From the NCBI RefSeq assembly GCF_021283305.1, contig NZ_JAJSOK010000075.1, positions 1 to 36,888 of the forward strand: a stretch of DNA of 36,888 nt, in the 5' to 3' direction. Positions within the stretch are counted from its first letter, which is position 1. Each line of letters begins with the position of its first letter. Shown in pieces: positions 1 through 6,907 of this stretch. This stretch comes from Pseudonocardia kujensis. Its GTDB lineage: Bacteria; Actinomycetota; Actinomycetes; Mycobacteriales; Pseudonocardiaceae. Position numbers and translations under genes: made by a program. The notes beneath the pieces are model-generated. The model made no database searches and had not been told where the DNA came from. It saw only the letters and a program-made list of their open reading frames with translations.

Positions 1-565
1 CGAAGGCGTGCAGCCGCTCGCCGCGGGCCATGGTGCCGTCGTCGTCGACGATCTCGCCGATCACGCCGATCAGCTCCTGGCCGGCCAGGCGGAGCAGGTC
101 GACGGCGGCCTCGGTGTGCCCGGCCCGGACGAGGACGCCGCCCTCGCGGGCGCGTAGCGGGAAGACGTGTCCCGGGCGGCGCAGCTCGTCGGGTCGTGTC
201 GCCGGGTCGGCGAGGGCGCGCAGCGTGCGGGCGCGGTCGGCGGCGGAGACCCCGGTGCCCGCGTCGCGGTGGTCGACGGTCACGGTGAACGCGGTGCCGT
301 GGGCGTCGGTGTTGTCGGCGACCATCGGCGGCAGGCCCAGTGCGTCGGCCCGTGCGGAGGGCATGGGTGCGCAGACGATGCCGGTGCTGTGCCGGACCAC
401 GAAGGCGAGTTGCTCGGGTGTGGCGGTCGCGGCCGGCAGGACGAGGTCGCCCTCGTCCTCGCGGTCGGCGTCGTCGGTCACGATCACCATCCGGCCGGCG
501 GCCAGCGCGGCCACGGCCCGCTGGACGGCCCGCGTGCCGGGGAGGGCGGGGGTGGGAGACGTCAT
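1..565 (-). CDS. ribB: 3,4-dihydroxy-2-butanone 4-phosphate synthase (RibB or N-terminal half of RibBA), partial
   Basis: This enzyme converts ribulose 5-phosphate to 3,4-dihydroxy-2-butanone 4-phosphate and formate in riboflavin synthesis in the cytoplasm. The visible 188 residues run from ATG at 565 off the window edge. They carry the acidic metal and substrate motif DDADREDEGDLV near residues 31-42, HSTGIVC, the FTVTVDH...TGVSAADRA segment, and PGHVFPLRA followed by GHTEAAVDL. These are the DHBP synthase signatures in order. The C-terminus is outside the window, so a fused GTP cyclohydrolase II domain cannot be excluded. The start is supported by GAGGAA 7 nt upstream. The promoter matches four others in the neighbouring cluster, so this is probably an accessory copy that supplies FMN for the flavin-dependent monooxygenase rather than the only housekeeping copy (inference). 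Confidence 0.9.
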   Translation of the reverse strand, partial: MTSPTPALPGTRAVQRAVAALAAGRMVIVTDDADREDEGDLVLPAATATPEQLAFVVRHSTGIVCAPMPSARADALGLPPMVADNTDAHGTAFTVTVDHRDAGTGVSAADRARTLRALADPATRPDELRRPGHVFPLRAREGGVLVRAGHTEAAVDLLRLAGQELIGVIGEIVDDDGTMARGERLHAF

Positions 566-625
566 CGTCGGTTCCTCACGGTCGGATCCGCGCCCGGGAC
601 GGGCGGGATCGTCGAGCACACGTCG

Positions 626-680
626 ACGGTAGGAGACGGCGGGCCGCCTGGACCATCCGTTGTGAGCCGACTCCTATCCG
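626..680 (-). promoter_or_regulatory. Predicted AraC-type operator and promoter for ribB
   Basis: On the minus strand, half-sites CGGATAG (680-674) and CGGATGG (659-653) are direct repeats exactly 21 bp apart. CCTACCGT begins 26 nt after the second one, giving the -10 TACCGT at 631-626. The proximal half-site overlaps the expected -35 position, as in class II activation by XylS-like proteins. The leader to the ribB ATG is about 55 nt. Confidence 0.65.
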
Positions 681-724
681 TGTTGCGCGGCCCGTTCGGG
701 GGAGATGCCGGAACATGCGCCTTG

Positions 725-778
725 TGGCTGCCCGGCGGCGGTCCGCGGATATCGACGCGGGCGACCGCGGCCTACCGT
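725..778 (+). promoter_or_regulatory. Predicted AraC-type operator and promoter for the flavin reductase
   Basis: A weak distal half-site TGGCTGC (725-731) and a good proximal half-site CGGATAT (746-752) lie 21 bp apart. CCTACCGT starts 25 nt after the proximal site, so the -10 is TACCGT at 773-778. Only 8 nt separate it from the ATG at 787, which predicts a leaderless transcript. It is divergent from the ribB operator less than 50 bp away. Confidence 0.6.
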
Positions 779-786
779 CGCCCCGC

Positions 787-1323
787 ATGAACGAGACGAC
801 GCACACAGCGCTGCCGGCTGCGGTCGCGCCCGCCCGCATGCGCGAGGTGCTGGGCCACTTCGCCTCCGGCATCGTCGTGGTCACGGCGGTGACCCCCGAC
901 GGGCCGGCCGGTTTCACCTGCCAGTCGTTCAGCTCGCTGTCGCTCGACCCGCCTCTGGTGTCCTTCAGCCCGGCCCGGACCTCCACCACGTGGCCGCGGA
1001 TCCGCGAGGTCGGCACCTTCTGCGTCAACGTCCTCGCCGACGGCCACGAGGAGCTCAGCACGGCCTTCGCCCGGTCGGGCACCGACAAGTTCGCGGGGGT
1101 CGCCTGGGCGCCCGCGCCCTCCGGCGCGCCGCGGCTCGACGGCGTGGCGGCCTGGATCGACTGCACCCTCGCCGACGAGTTCCCGGGTGGCGACCACACG
1201 ATCGTCGTGGGGCGGGTACAGGACCTGGGGGCCGATCCGTCCCGGGCGCCGCTGCTGTTCCACCGCGGCGCCTACGGCGTCTCCGCCCAGCGGGGGCTCA
1301 CACGGTCCCGGACGCGGCCGTGA
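787..1323 (+). CDS. Flavin reductase domain protein (reductase component of a two-component flavin monooxygenase)
   Basis: The 178-residue protein fits the flavin reductase (FMN-binding split barrel) family, which uses NAD(P)H to reduce free FMN or FAD and passes it to a partner monooxygenase. Visible family features are an N-terminal helix ending in LGHFASGIVVVTA, the flavin-binding segment GFTCQSFSSLSLDPPLVSFSPA, FCVNVLADGHEELS, and HTIVVGRVQDL followed by LLFHRGAYG near the end. The natural partner is the RutA-like monooxygenase encoded at 6908-8086, whose operon has the same promoter type. The ATG at 787 lies 8 nt after a TACCGT -10 with no Shine-Dalgarno sequence, so translation is probably leaderless. 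An in-frame open stretch upstream to 340 is not used, because it crosses the promoter. Confidence 0.9.
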   Translation: MNETTHTALPAAVAPARMREVLGHFASGIVVVTAVTPDGPAGFTCQSFSSLSLDPPLVSFSPARTSTTWPRIREVGTFCVNVLADGHEELSTAFARSGTDKFAGVAWAPAPSGAPRLDGVAAWIDCTLADEFPGGDHTIVVGRVQDLGADPSRAPLLFHRGAYGVSAQRGLTRSRTRP

Positions 1324-1389
1324 GGGCGTCATTACACCGGTTCATCCTGGTCACACGATCAGGAAACAGGCGCTCTCTATACCGGTGTC

Positions 1390-1818
1390 ATGACCTCGAG
1401 CGGACGCGCCACCATCTACGACGAGATCGGCGGCGCAGACGCCGTCGCCGCGGCGGTCGACCAGTTCTACGTCCGGGTGCTCGGCGACCCGGCCCTGGTC
1501 GGGTACTTCGACGGCATCGACATGAAGCGGCTCAAGGCCCACCAACGCAGCTTCATCGCCGCGGCGATCGGCGGTCCGGAGCTGTACGCGGGGCGCTCGA
1601 TGAAGGAGGCCCACGCAGCCTTCCGCATCCAGCCCGACCACTTCGACCTCGTCGTCGGGCACCTGGTCGCGACCCTCACCGATCTGGGGGTCCCCGCCGA
1701 GACGATCGGCCGGATCGGGGAGAAGCTCGCTCCGCTCAAGTCCGAGATCGCGCCGCCCGAGAACGGGCCGGCGACCACGCCCACCCGGCGTCGCTGGTTC
1801 GGCCGCAAGGCGGGCTGA
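1390..1818 (+). CDS. glbN: Group I truncated hemoglobin (TrHbN-like)
   Basis: This 142-residue globin binds heme and O2 or NO. Group I members from actinobacteria commonly dioxygenate NO or buffer O2. The YDEIGG start of the fold, FYVRVLGDP (the B10 Tyr region), the DMKRLKAHQRSFIAAAIGGP stretch and the proximal-histidine segment MKEAHAAFRI followed by HFDLVVGHL all match the family. About 20 residues after the globin fold are Pro/Arg-rich and end in RRRWFGRKAG, a basic tail without clear function. TATACC at 1378-1383 lies 6 nt before the ATG, so the message is probably leaderless. An 8-bp inverted repeat, ACACCGGT (1334-1341) and ACCGGTGT (1381-1388), flanks the core promoter. It ends 8 bp from the convergent lyase gene. 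No AraC-type operator is visible. Confidence 0.9.
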   Translation: MTSSGRATIYDEIGGADAVAAAVDQFYVRVLGDPALVGYFDGIDMKRLKAHQRSFIAAAIGGPELYAGRSMKEAHAAFRIQPDHFDLVVGHLVATLTDLGVPAETIGRIGEKLAPLKSEIAPPENGPATTPTRRRWFGRKAG

Positions 1819-1826
1819 CGGGCGCG

Positions 1827-2750
1827 TCAGGCCCGGCTGCGCACGGACGTGCGGCCGCGCGGGCGGTTCGGGCCGCCCGCGCGGTGCAGGTTGCTCGGCA
1901 GCTCGTGCCCGACGGCGCGCTCGGCGACCCGTGTCGCGTGCAGCGCCGCCGTGAGGTCGAGCCCGGTGTCCACGCCGGATCCCTCGAGCAGGTAGACGAC
2001 CTCCTCGGTCGCGATGTTGCCGCTCGCCCCGGGGGCGAACGGGCACCCGCCCAGCCCGCCGACCGACGCGTCGATCTTCGTGACGCCGGCCTGGGCCGCC
2101 GCGAGCACGCAGGCCAGGCCGGCACCCCGGGTGTCGTGGAAGTGCACGCCCACCTCGACGCCCGGTACGGCCGCGCGCACGGCGTCGAGCAGCTCCACGA
2201 CCCGCCCGGGCACGGTGGTGCCGATGGTGTCGCCGAGGCACAGTTCGTCGGCGCCGAGCTCCGTCGCCCGACGGGCCACCTCCACGGTCCGTTCCACCGG
2301 GGTGCGCCCGTCGAACGGGCAGTCCCAGGCCACGGCGATGACGGCCTCCAGCCGTCCGCCGGCGCCGTGGGTCAGGGCGGCGACGTCGGCCACCGCCGCC
2401 ACGGCCTCGTCGGTGGTCCGCCGCGCGTTGGCGAGGCTGTGCCCTTCGGAGGCCGAGACGACGTACTCGAGGTTCGCCATCCCGGCCTCGACCGCGCGCC
2501 GCGCGCCGCCGCGACCGGCCACGAGCGCCGAGAAGGCCAGCTCGGGCCAGCGGTGCAGCTCGGCGACGACCTGCTCGGCGTCGGCGAGGGCGGGCACGGC
2601 CTTCGGCGAGACGAACGACGTGACCTCCACCCGGCGCACGCCGGTCGCGGCGATCGCGTCGAGCAGGGTGAGCTTGGCGTCGAGCGGGATCGGCGCCTCC
2701 AGCTGCAGGCCGACCTCGCGCAGGTCCACGGAGCGGGGCAGGGAGAACAC
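1827..2750 (-). CDS. Hydroxymethylglutaryl-CoA lyase-like enzyme (DRE-TIM barrel)
   Basis: Family members cleave 3-hydroxy-3-methylglutaryl-CoA, or related tertiary 3-hydroxyacyl-CoAs, to acetyl-CoA plus an oxoacid. The 307-residue protein has DLREVGLQ at residues 9-16 (Arg11 catalytic), the metal-binding HFH motif (His203, His205), the flexible-loop Cys236 in GGCPFAPG and metal ligand Asn245. The acidic residue after Arg is Glu12, where most HMG-CoA lyases have Asp, so the true substrate may differ from HMG-CoA. The GTG start at 2750 follows GAGGTGA. It lies 23 nt after the CoA-transferase gene on the same strand, so the pair forms an operon in which the transferase would make the thioester that this enzyme cleaves (inference). 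Citramalyl-CoA or a similar thioester is an alternative substrate. Confidence 0.85.
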   Translation of the reverse strand: MFSLPRSVDLREVGLQLEAPIPLDAKLTLLDAIAATGVRRVEVTSFVSPKAVPALADAEQVVAELHRWPELAFSALVAGRGGARRAVEAGMANLEYVVSASEGHSLANARRTTDEAVAAVADVAALTHGAGGRLEAVIAVAWDCPFDGRTPVERTVEVARRATELGADELCLGDTIGTTVPGRVVELLDAVRAAVPGVEVGVHFHDTRGAGLACVLAAAQAGVTKIDASVGGLGGCPFAPGASGNIATEEVVYLLEGSGVDTGLDLTAALHATRVAERAVGHELPSNLHRAGGPNRPRGRTSVRSRA

Positions 2751-2773
2751 GGTTCACCTCCGAATCGGACGGC

Positions 2774-4012
2774 TCAGACGACGCCGGCGTCACGCAACGC
2801 CCCGAGCTCGCCCGCGTCGAGGCCGAGCAGCCCGGTGTAGACCTCGGCGTTGTGCGTGCCGGGCTCCGGCGGCCCGGCCCAGCGGACGCCACCGGGGGTA
2901 CCCGTGAGCACCGGCACCACCCCGGGACCGAGGACGTCCTTGCCGATCGCCTCGTCGAAGTGCGGCACGAGCATGTCGCGGGCCCGGAACTGCGGGTTCG
3001 CCACCACCTCGGCCACCGTGTCCACCGGCCCGACGACCACACCGGCCTCCTCGAGCAGCCGCGTCAGCTCGTCGGCGTCGTGCCGCCCGGCCCACTCTGC
3101 GACGATCGCGTCGATCTCGTCCTGGTGCTCGCCGCGGGGCACGTGTGTGGCGAAGCGCGGGTCGGACACCAGGTCCTCGCGACCCATCGCGGTGCAGAGC
3201 CGGGCGAACACGGTGTCCTGGTTGGCCGCGATGATCAGCCAGCGGCCGTCGCGACTGCGGTAGAGGTTCGACGGCGCGAGCTTGTCCAGCCGGGTGCCCG
3301 ACGGCTGCCGGACCAGGCCCGTGGCGTCGTAGTCCGGGATGACCGACTCCAGCATCGCCAGGCAGGCCTCGGCCAGCGCGACGTCGACGACCTGGCCCTT
3401 CCCCTGGTGGGGGCCCTGCTGCCCGCGGGCGAGGAGCGCGGCGAGCACGCCCTGCATCGCGAACATCCCGCCCAGCGAGTCGCCGATCGACAGCGCGGCG
3501 CGCGGCGGCGGCCCACCCGGGAAGCCGTTGAGGTACCGCATGCCGCTCGTGGCCTCGGCCACGGACGCGTAGCCGGGTCGACGGCTGAGCGGGCCGGTCT
3601 GCCCGTAGCCGGAGACCCGGGCGAGGACCAGTCCGGGGTTGCGGGCGGAGAGCACGTCGTAGCCCAGGCCCCAGCGCTCCAGGGTGCCGGGGCGGAAGCT
3701 CTCCACCACGACGTCCGCGGTGTCGACCAGGCGCAGGAAGAGCTCGCGGCCCTCGTCGCGGCGCAGGTCGAGCGTGATGCACCGCTTGTTGCGGGCGTGC
3801 ACCGTCCAGAAGAAGTGGTGGCCGTCCTGCTCGGCCTGGCCCCACACGCGCAGCGGGTCGGGCCGGTCCGGGGCCTCGACCTTGATCACGTCCGCGCCGT
3901 GGTCGGCGAGCAGCCGGCCGCAGAAGGGACCGGCGATGAGCGTGCCGAGCTCCAGCACCCGCACGCCGTTCAGGGCGCCGGGCGCGGGGTCGGTGGTGGC
4001 GTCGTCGAGCAC
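2774..4012 (-). CDS. Class III (CaiB/BaiF) acyl-CoA:acid CoA-transferase
   Basis: The 412-residue protein moves CoA from a donor such as succinyl-CoA to a free acid. Family landmarks are VRVLELGTLIAGPFCGRLLADHGADVIKVE near residues 17-47, SFRPGTLERWGLGYD, the catalytic aspartate Asp178 in SIGDSLGG, and GPVDTVAEVVANPQF near the C-terminus. It resembles the succinyl-CoA:glutarate/itaconate/citramalate branch, which includes enzymes able to activate HMG. That fits the downstream lyase. The GTG start at 4012 lies 7 nt after a TACCGT -10, so the transcript should be leaderless. The AraC-type operator upstream and the 23-nt gap to the lyase place both genes in one regulated transcript that runs away from the regulator gene. 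Confidence 0.9.
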   Translation of the reverse strand: MLDDATTDPAPGALNGVRVLELGTLIAGPFCGRLLADHGADVIKVEAPDRPDPLRVWGQAEQDGHHFFWTVHARNKRCITLDLRRDEGRELFLRLVDTADVVVESFRPGTLERWGLGYDVLSARNPGLVLARVSGYGQTGPLSRRPGYASVAEATSGMRYLNGFPGGPPPRAALSIGDSLGGMFAMQGVLAALLARGQQGPHQGKGQVVDVALAEACLAMLESVIPDYDATGLVRQPSGTRLDKLAPSNLYRSRDGRWLIIAANQDTVFARLCTAMGREDLVSDPRFATHVPRGEHQDEIDAIVAEWAGRHDADELTRLLEEAGVVVGPVDTVAEVVANPQFRARDMLVPHFDEAIGKDVLGPGVVPVLTGTPGGVRWAGPPEPGTHNAEVYTGLLGLDAGELGALRDAGVV

Positions 4013-4019
4013 GCCCGTG

Positions 4020-4073
4020 ACGGTAGGAGGCGCGGGGCGAACCGGCTATCCGATGGCGGTGACCCGATATCCG
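4020..4073 (-). promoter_or_regulatory. Predicted AraC-type operator and promoter for the CoA-transferase/lyase operon
   Basis: This is the best copy of the motif. Half-sites CGGATAT (4073-4067) and CGGATAG (4052-4046) are exactly 21 bp apart on the minus strand. CCTACCGT follows 25 nt after the second, with -10 TACCGT at 4025-4020 and the GTG start 7 nt further. It lies in the 68-bp gap between the transferase start and the regulator stop. Confidence 0.7.
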
Positions 4074-4080
4074 CCGAGCG

Positions 4081-5091
4081 CTACCCCGCCCGTTCCCGCA
4101 GCGTCTCCCGCGGCAGCTCGCCGAACCGCTCCCGGTACTGCTGGGCGAAGCGGCTCTGGTGGAAGAAGCCCCAGCGCAGCGCGACGTCCGTGACCCGGGT
4201 CGACGCCGGGTCGCAGCGCAGCAGCTCGGCGCGGACGTGGTCGAGCCGGATGCGCCGCAGGTGGTTCATCGGCGACTCACCGAGCTCCTGCTGGAAGGTC
4301 GCGTGCAGGGTCCGGACGCTCATGCAGCCCACGCGGGCCAGCTCCTGCGGGGTGAGCGGCTCGTCCGCGTGCTGCTCGATGTAGTCGAGGACGGGCCGCA
4401 GCCGCCCCGAGCGGGCGGGGTCGGCGGGCGCAAGGAGGGCGTCGGTGTGCTGGTGCCGGCCCGTGTGCAGCAGCTGTGTCATCACGAACGCCTCGTACTG
4501 CTCGCGCGCGATCGGCATGTCGGCCAGCCCGCCGGGGCGGTCCAGCTCGCGCACGAAGAACTCGACCGACGCCAGCAGGGTGCGGCCGGCCGCGGTGGTC
4601 AGGTCGATCCCGTAGTCGAAGTCCAGCACCTCGTGCACGGGCCGGTTGAGCTGCTCGCTCAGGTGGTCCTCCAGACTGCGCCGGGGGATCTTGAGGATCA
4701 GCTGCTCGGCGTCGGGGGACCACCGCACGGTGTTCTCCTGGTCCGGCAGCAGCACGATCCCGCTGGCCCGCGCGGTCGTGGTGGCGCGCCCGCCGTCCGT
4801 CCGGTTGGCCTCGGTGCGACCCGCCGTCGTCAGGTTGACGTGGTAGCAGTCCTCCGTCGGCGGCATGACGAGCTTCGCGGCCGACTTGTACGTCAGGTAG
4901 CCCAGCGTGAACAGCCTGTCCGAGGTGGCGTTCAGCGTCATCTCGAGCCGGTCGTCCGGGGCGGTCAGGTCGTGGTCGAGGTACACCCGGGTCACGGCCT
5001 CGCGGGCCTCGTCCAGGCTGTGGGTGTCCAGGATCGGGTAGCGCGTGAGACGGGCGGGAGGGACCTGCACGGGCTCGGCAGTGGCCATCAT
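4081..5091 (-). CDS. AraC/XylS-family transcriptional regulator
   Basis: The 336-residue protein has an N-terminal AraC-binding-like ligand domain (about residues 20-200, with the PPTEDCYHVNLTTAGR core typical of XylS/FeaR/NphR-type regulators) and a C-terminal double helix-turn-helix domain (about residues 225-330). The DNA-binding part shows LTPQELARVGCMSVRTLHATFQQELGE and the second helix pair DVALRWGFFHQSRFAQQYRERFGELP. Such proteins usually activate catabolic operons in response to a substrate and bind two direct half-sites 21 bp apart. That matches the repeats found at five nearby promoters, including its own. The ATG at 5091 is preferred because GAGGAGG lies 8 nt upstream; the GTG at 5100 would abut it. 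It probably controls the entire 1-8086 cluster (inference). Confidence 0.9.
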   Translation of the reverse strand: MMATAEPVQVPPARLTRYPILDTHSLDEAREAVTRVYLDHDLTAPDDRLEMTLNATSDRLFTLGYLTYKSAAKLVMPPTEDCYHVNLTTAGRTEANRTDGGRATTTARASGIVLLPDQENTVRWSPDAEQLILKIPRRSLEDHLSEQLNRPVHEVLDFDYGIDLTTAAGRTLLASVEFFVRELDRPGGLADMPIAREQYEAFVMTQLLHTGRHQHTDALLAPADPARSGRLRPVLDYIEQHADEPLTPQELARVGCMSVRTLHATFQQELGESPMNHLRRIRLDHVRAELLRCDPASTRVTDVALRWGFFHQSRFAQQYRERFGELPRETLRERAG

Positions 5092-5178
5092 CGGCGACAC
5101 CTCCTCGTGTCGTGGGCGCGGCGCGCTCCCTCACCGCGCTGCGGGCGGCGGGGGAGCCGCCCGATCAAGGCGCCTCCG

Positions 5179-5233
5179 ACACTAGGGAACCACGGGTCGC
5201 CACTACTAGCCCGAGAGCGCAGCGCGCTATCCG
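5179..5233 (-). promoter_or_regulatory. Predicted autoregulatory AraC-type operator and promoter of the regulator gene
   Basis: On the minus strand CGGATAG (5233-5227) and a weaker GGGCTAG (5212-5206) lie 21 bp apart. CCTAGTGT begins 26 nt after the second, with -10 TAGTGT at 5184-5179. The spacing equals that of the other four sites, which suggests autoregulation. The leader to the ATG at 5091 is about 80 nt. Confidence 0.5.
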
Positions 5234-5282
5234 CTGAGTGCGGCGCCGGACGTCCGCGGTGTGCCCCTGATCTCGCACGGAA

Positions 5283-5337
5283 CGGCTCCGGGCCTGCGGT
5301 CCGCGGATATCGGCGGCCCCCGCCGGATCCCTAGCGT
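5283..5337 (+). promoter_or_regulatory. Predicted AraC-type operator and promoter of the dehydrogenase/monooxygenase operon
   Basis: A weaker distal half-site CGGCTCC (5283-5289) and CGGATAT (5304-5310) lie 21 bp apart. CCTAGCGT starts 26 nt after the proximal site, with -10 TAGCGT at 5332-5337. A further CGGATCC sits just before the -10. The leader to the ATG at 5400 is about 55 nt. It is divergent from the regulator promoter within one intergenic region. Confidence 0.6.
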
Positions 5338-5399
5338 CCCTCGTCGTCCGCCGCCGGATCCGCGGCCGCGCCCCTGCACCAGTGGAGAAGGAGAGGTCG

Positions 5400-6878
5400 A
5401 TGACGACATCCCTCGAGGAGCTGAGGCTCTTCATCGGTGGCAAGTCCGTCGACGCCCGCTCGGGCCGCACGTTCGAGTCGCTCAACCCGTACACCGGCGA
5501 GCCGTGGGCCCGCCTCGCCGACGGCGGCCCGGAGGACGTCGACGAGGCCGTCGCCGCCGCCCGCGCCGCCCTCGACGGCGAGTGGGGGCAGATGACCGGC
5601 TTCCAGCGCGCCGCGATCCTGCGCAGGTGCGGCGACGCCGTCGCGGCCAACGCCGAGCGGCTGGCCCGCCTCGAGGTCAACGACTCGGGCAAGCTGTTGC
5701 GCGAGATGCTCGGCCAGCTGAAGTCGCTGCCGCAGTGGTACTACTACTTCTCCGGGCTGGCCGACAAGATCGAGGGCCGCACGGTCCCGCCGGTCAACCC
5801 GAACTACTTCGGGTTCACCACCCGCGAGCCGGTCGGGGTGGTCGGGGCGATCACGCCCTGGAACTCGCCGCTCCTGCTGCTGACGTTCAAGCTGGCCCCG
5901 GCGCTCGCCGCGGGCTGCACGATGGTCGTCAAGCCGTCGGAGCACGCACCCGCCTCGACGGTGGCGTTCGCCGAGGTCCTGCACGGGGCCGGCCTTCCGG
6001 CCGGGGTGCTCAACGTCGTCACGGGCTGGGACCGGTCCACCGGCGAGGCCCTGTCGACCCACAAGGGCGTCGACAAGATCGCCTTCACGGGCTCGTCGGC
6101 GACCGGGGCCAAGGTCGCGCAGGCCGCGGTGGCCAACTTCAACCGCGTCACCCTCGAGCTCGGCGGCAAGTCCCCGCAGATCGTGTTCCCCGACGCCGAC
6201 CTCGACGCCGCGGCGAACGGTCTGGTCGCCGGCGTGTTCGCGGCCACCGGGCAGACCTGCATGGCGGGCTCACGACTGATCGTGCACGCCGACGTGCACG
6301 ACGAGCTGGTGTCCAAGGTGGTCGAACGGGCCAACTCGATCGTGCTCGGCGACCCCACCGAGGCGGACACCGAGATGGGCCCGGTCGCGAACCGGCCGCA
6401 GTACGAGAAGGTCCTCGGGTACCTGCAGGGCGCGGCCGCGGAAGGCGCCACCTTCGCCTGCGGCGGCGAGCCCGACGCCGAGCGGGGCGGGCTGTTCGTC
6501 AAGCCCACCGTGGTGACGAACGTGACCCCGGAGAACACCGTCGTGCGCGAGGAGGTGTTCGGGCCGGTGCTGGCCGCCTACACCTTCACCGACGAGGACG
6601 AGGCCCTGAAGCTGGCCAACGACACCCCGTACGGCCTGGCCGGCGCAGTCTGGACCAAGGACGTGCACCGCGCCCACCGGGTCGCCGCGAGGCTGCGCGC
6701 CGGCACCGTGTGGATCAACGCCTACCGCGTGATCGCCCCCAACATGCCCTTCGGCGGCTTCGGCGCCAGCGGCCTCGGCCGCGAGAACGGCGTCGACGCG
6801 ATCAACGAGTACACCGAGAACAAGTCCGTGTTCGTCGAGCTCACCGGCGGCACCCGCGACCCCTTCCAGCTCGGCTGA
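5400..6878 (+). CDS. NAD(P)+-dependent aldehyde dehydrogenase
   Basis: The 492-residue protein belongs to the aldehyde dehydrogenase superfamily and oxidises an aldehyde to the acid. Visible signatures are the nucleotide-binding segment VGVVGAITPWNSPLLLLTFKLAPAL, KPSEHAP, FTGSSATGAKVA, the general base Glu253 in LELGGKSPQIV, the nucleophile Cys287 in GQTCMAGSRL, and EEVFGPVLAAYTF near the C-terminus. The ATG at 5400 follows GGAGAAGGAGAGG (5384-5396); a GTG at 5382 would overlap this ribosome site. It lies 29 nt before the monooxygenase gene in one operon. It probably oxidises the aldehyde released by the monooxygenase step, giving the acid for the CoA-transferase (inference). The family is broad, so sequence alone does not fix the aldehyde. 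Confidence 0.92.
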   Translation: MTTSLEELRLFIGGKSVDARSGRTFESLNPYTGEPWARLADGGPEDVDEAVAAARAALDGEWGQMTGFQRAAILRRCGDAVAANAERLARLEVNDSGKLLREMLGQLKSLPQWYYYFSGLADKIEGRTVPPVNPNYFGFTTREPVGVVGAITPWNSPLLLLTFKLAPALAAGCTMVVKPSEHAPASTVAFAEVLHGAGLPAGVLNVVTGWDRSTGEALSTHKGVDKIAFTGSSATGAKVAQAAVANFNRVTLELGGKSPQIVFPDADLDAAANGLVAGVFAATGQTCMAGSRLIVHADVHDELVSKVVERANSIVLGDPTEADTEMGPVANRPQYEKVLGYLQGAAAEGATFACGGEPDAERGGLFVKPTVVTNVTPENTVVREEVFGPVLAAYTFTDEDEALKLANDTPYGLAGAVWTKDVHRAHRVAARLRAGTVWINAYRVIAPNMPFGGFGASGLGRENGVDAINEYTENKSVFVELTGGTRDPFQLG

Positions 6879-6907
6879 CCCGGCACCCGCCCGACCAGGA
6901 GACGACC

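Noticed and set aside
340..786. N-terminal extension of the flavin reductase to 340
   Set aside because: The extension is antisense to ribB and crosses the predicted promoter; its composition is Arg-rich shadow text.
5382..5399. GTG 5382 as the dehydrogenase start
   Set aside because: It would place the strong ribosome site GGAGAAGGAGAGG inside the gene. ATG 5400 is correctly spaced from it.
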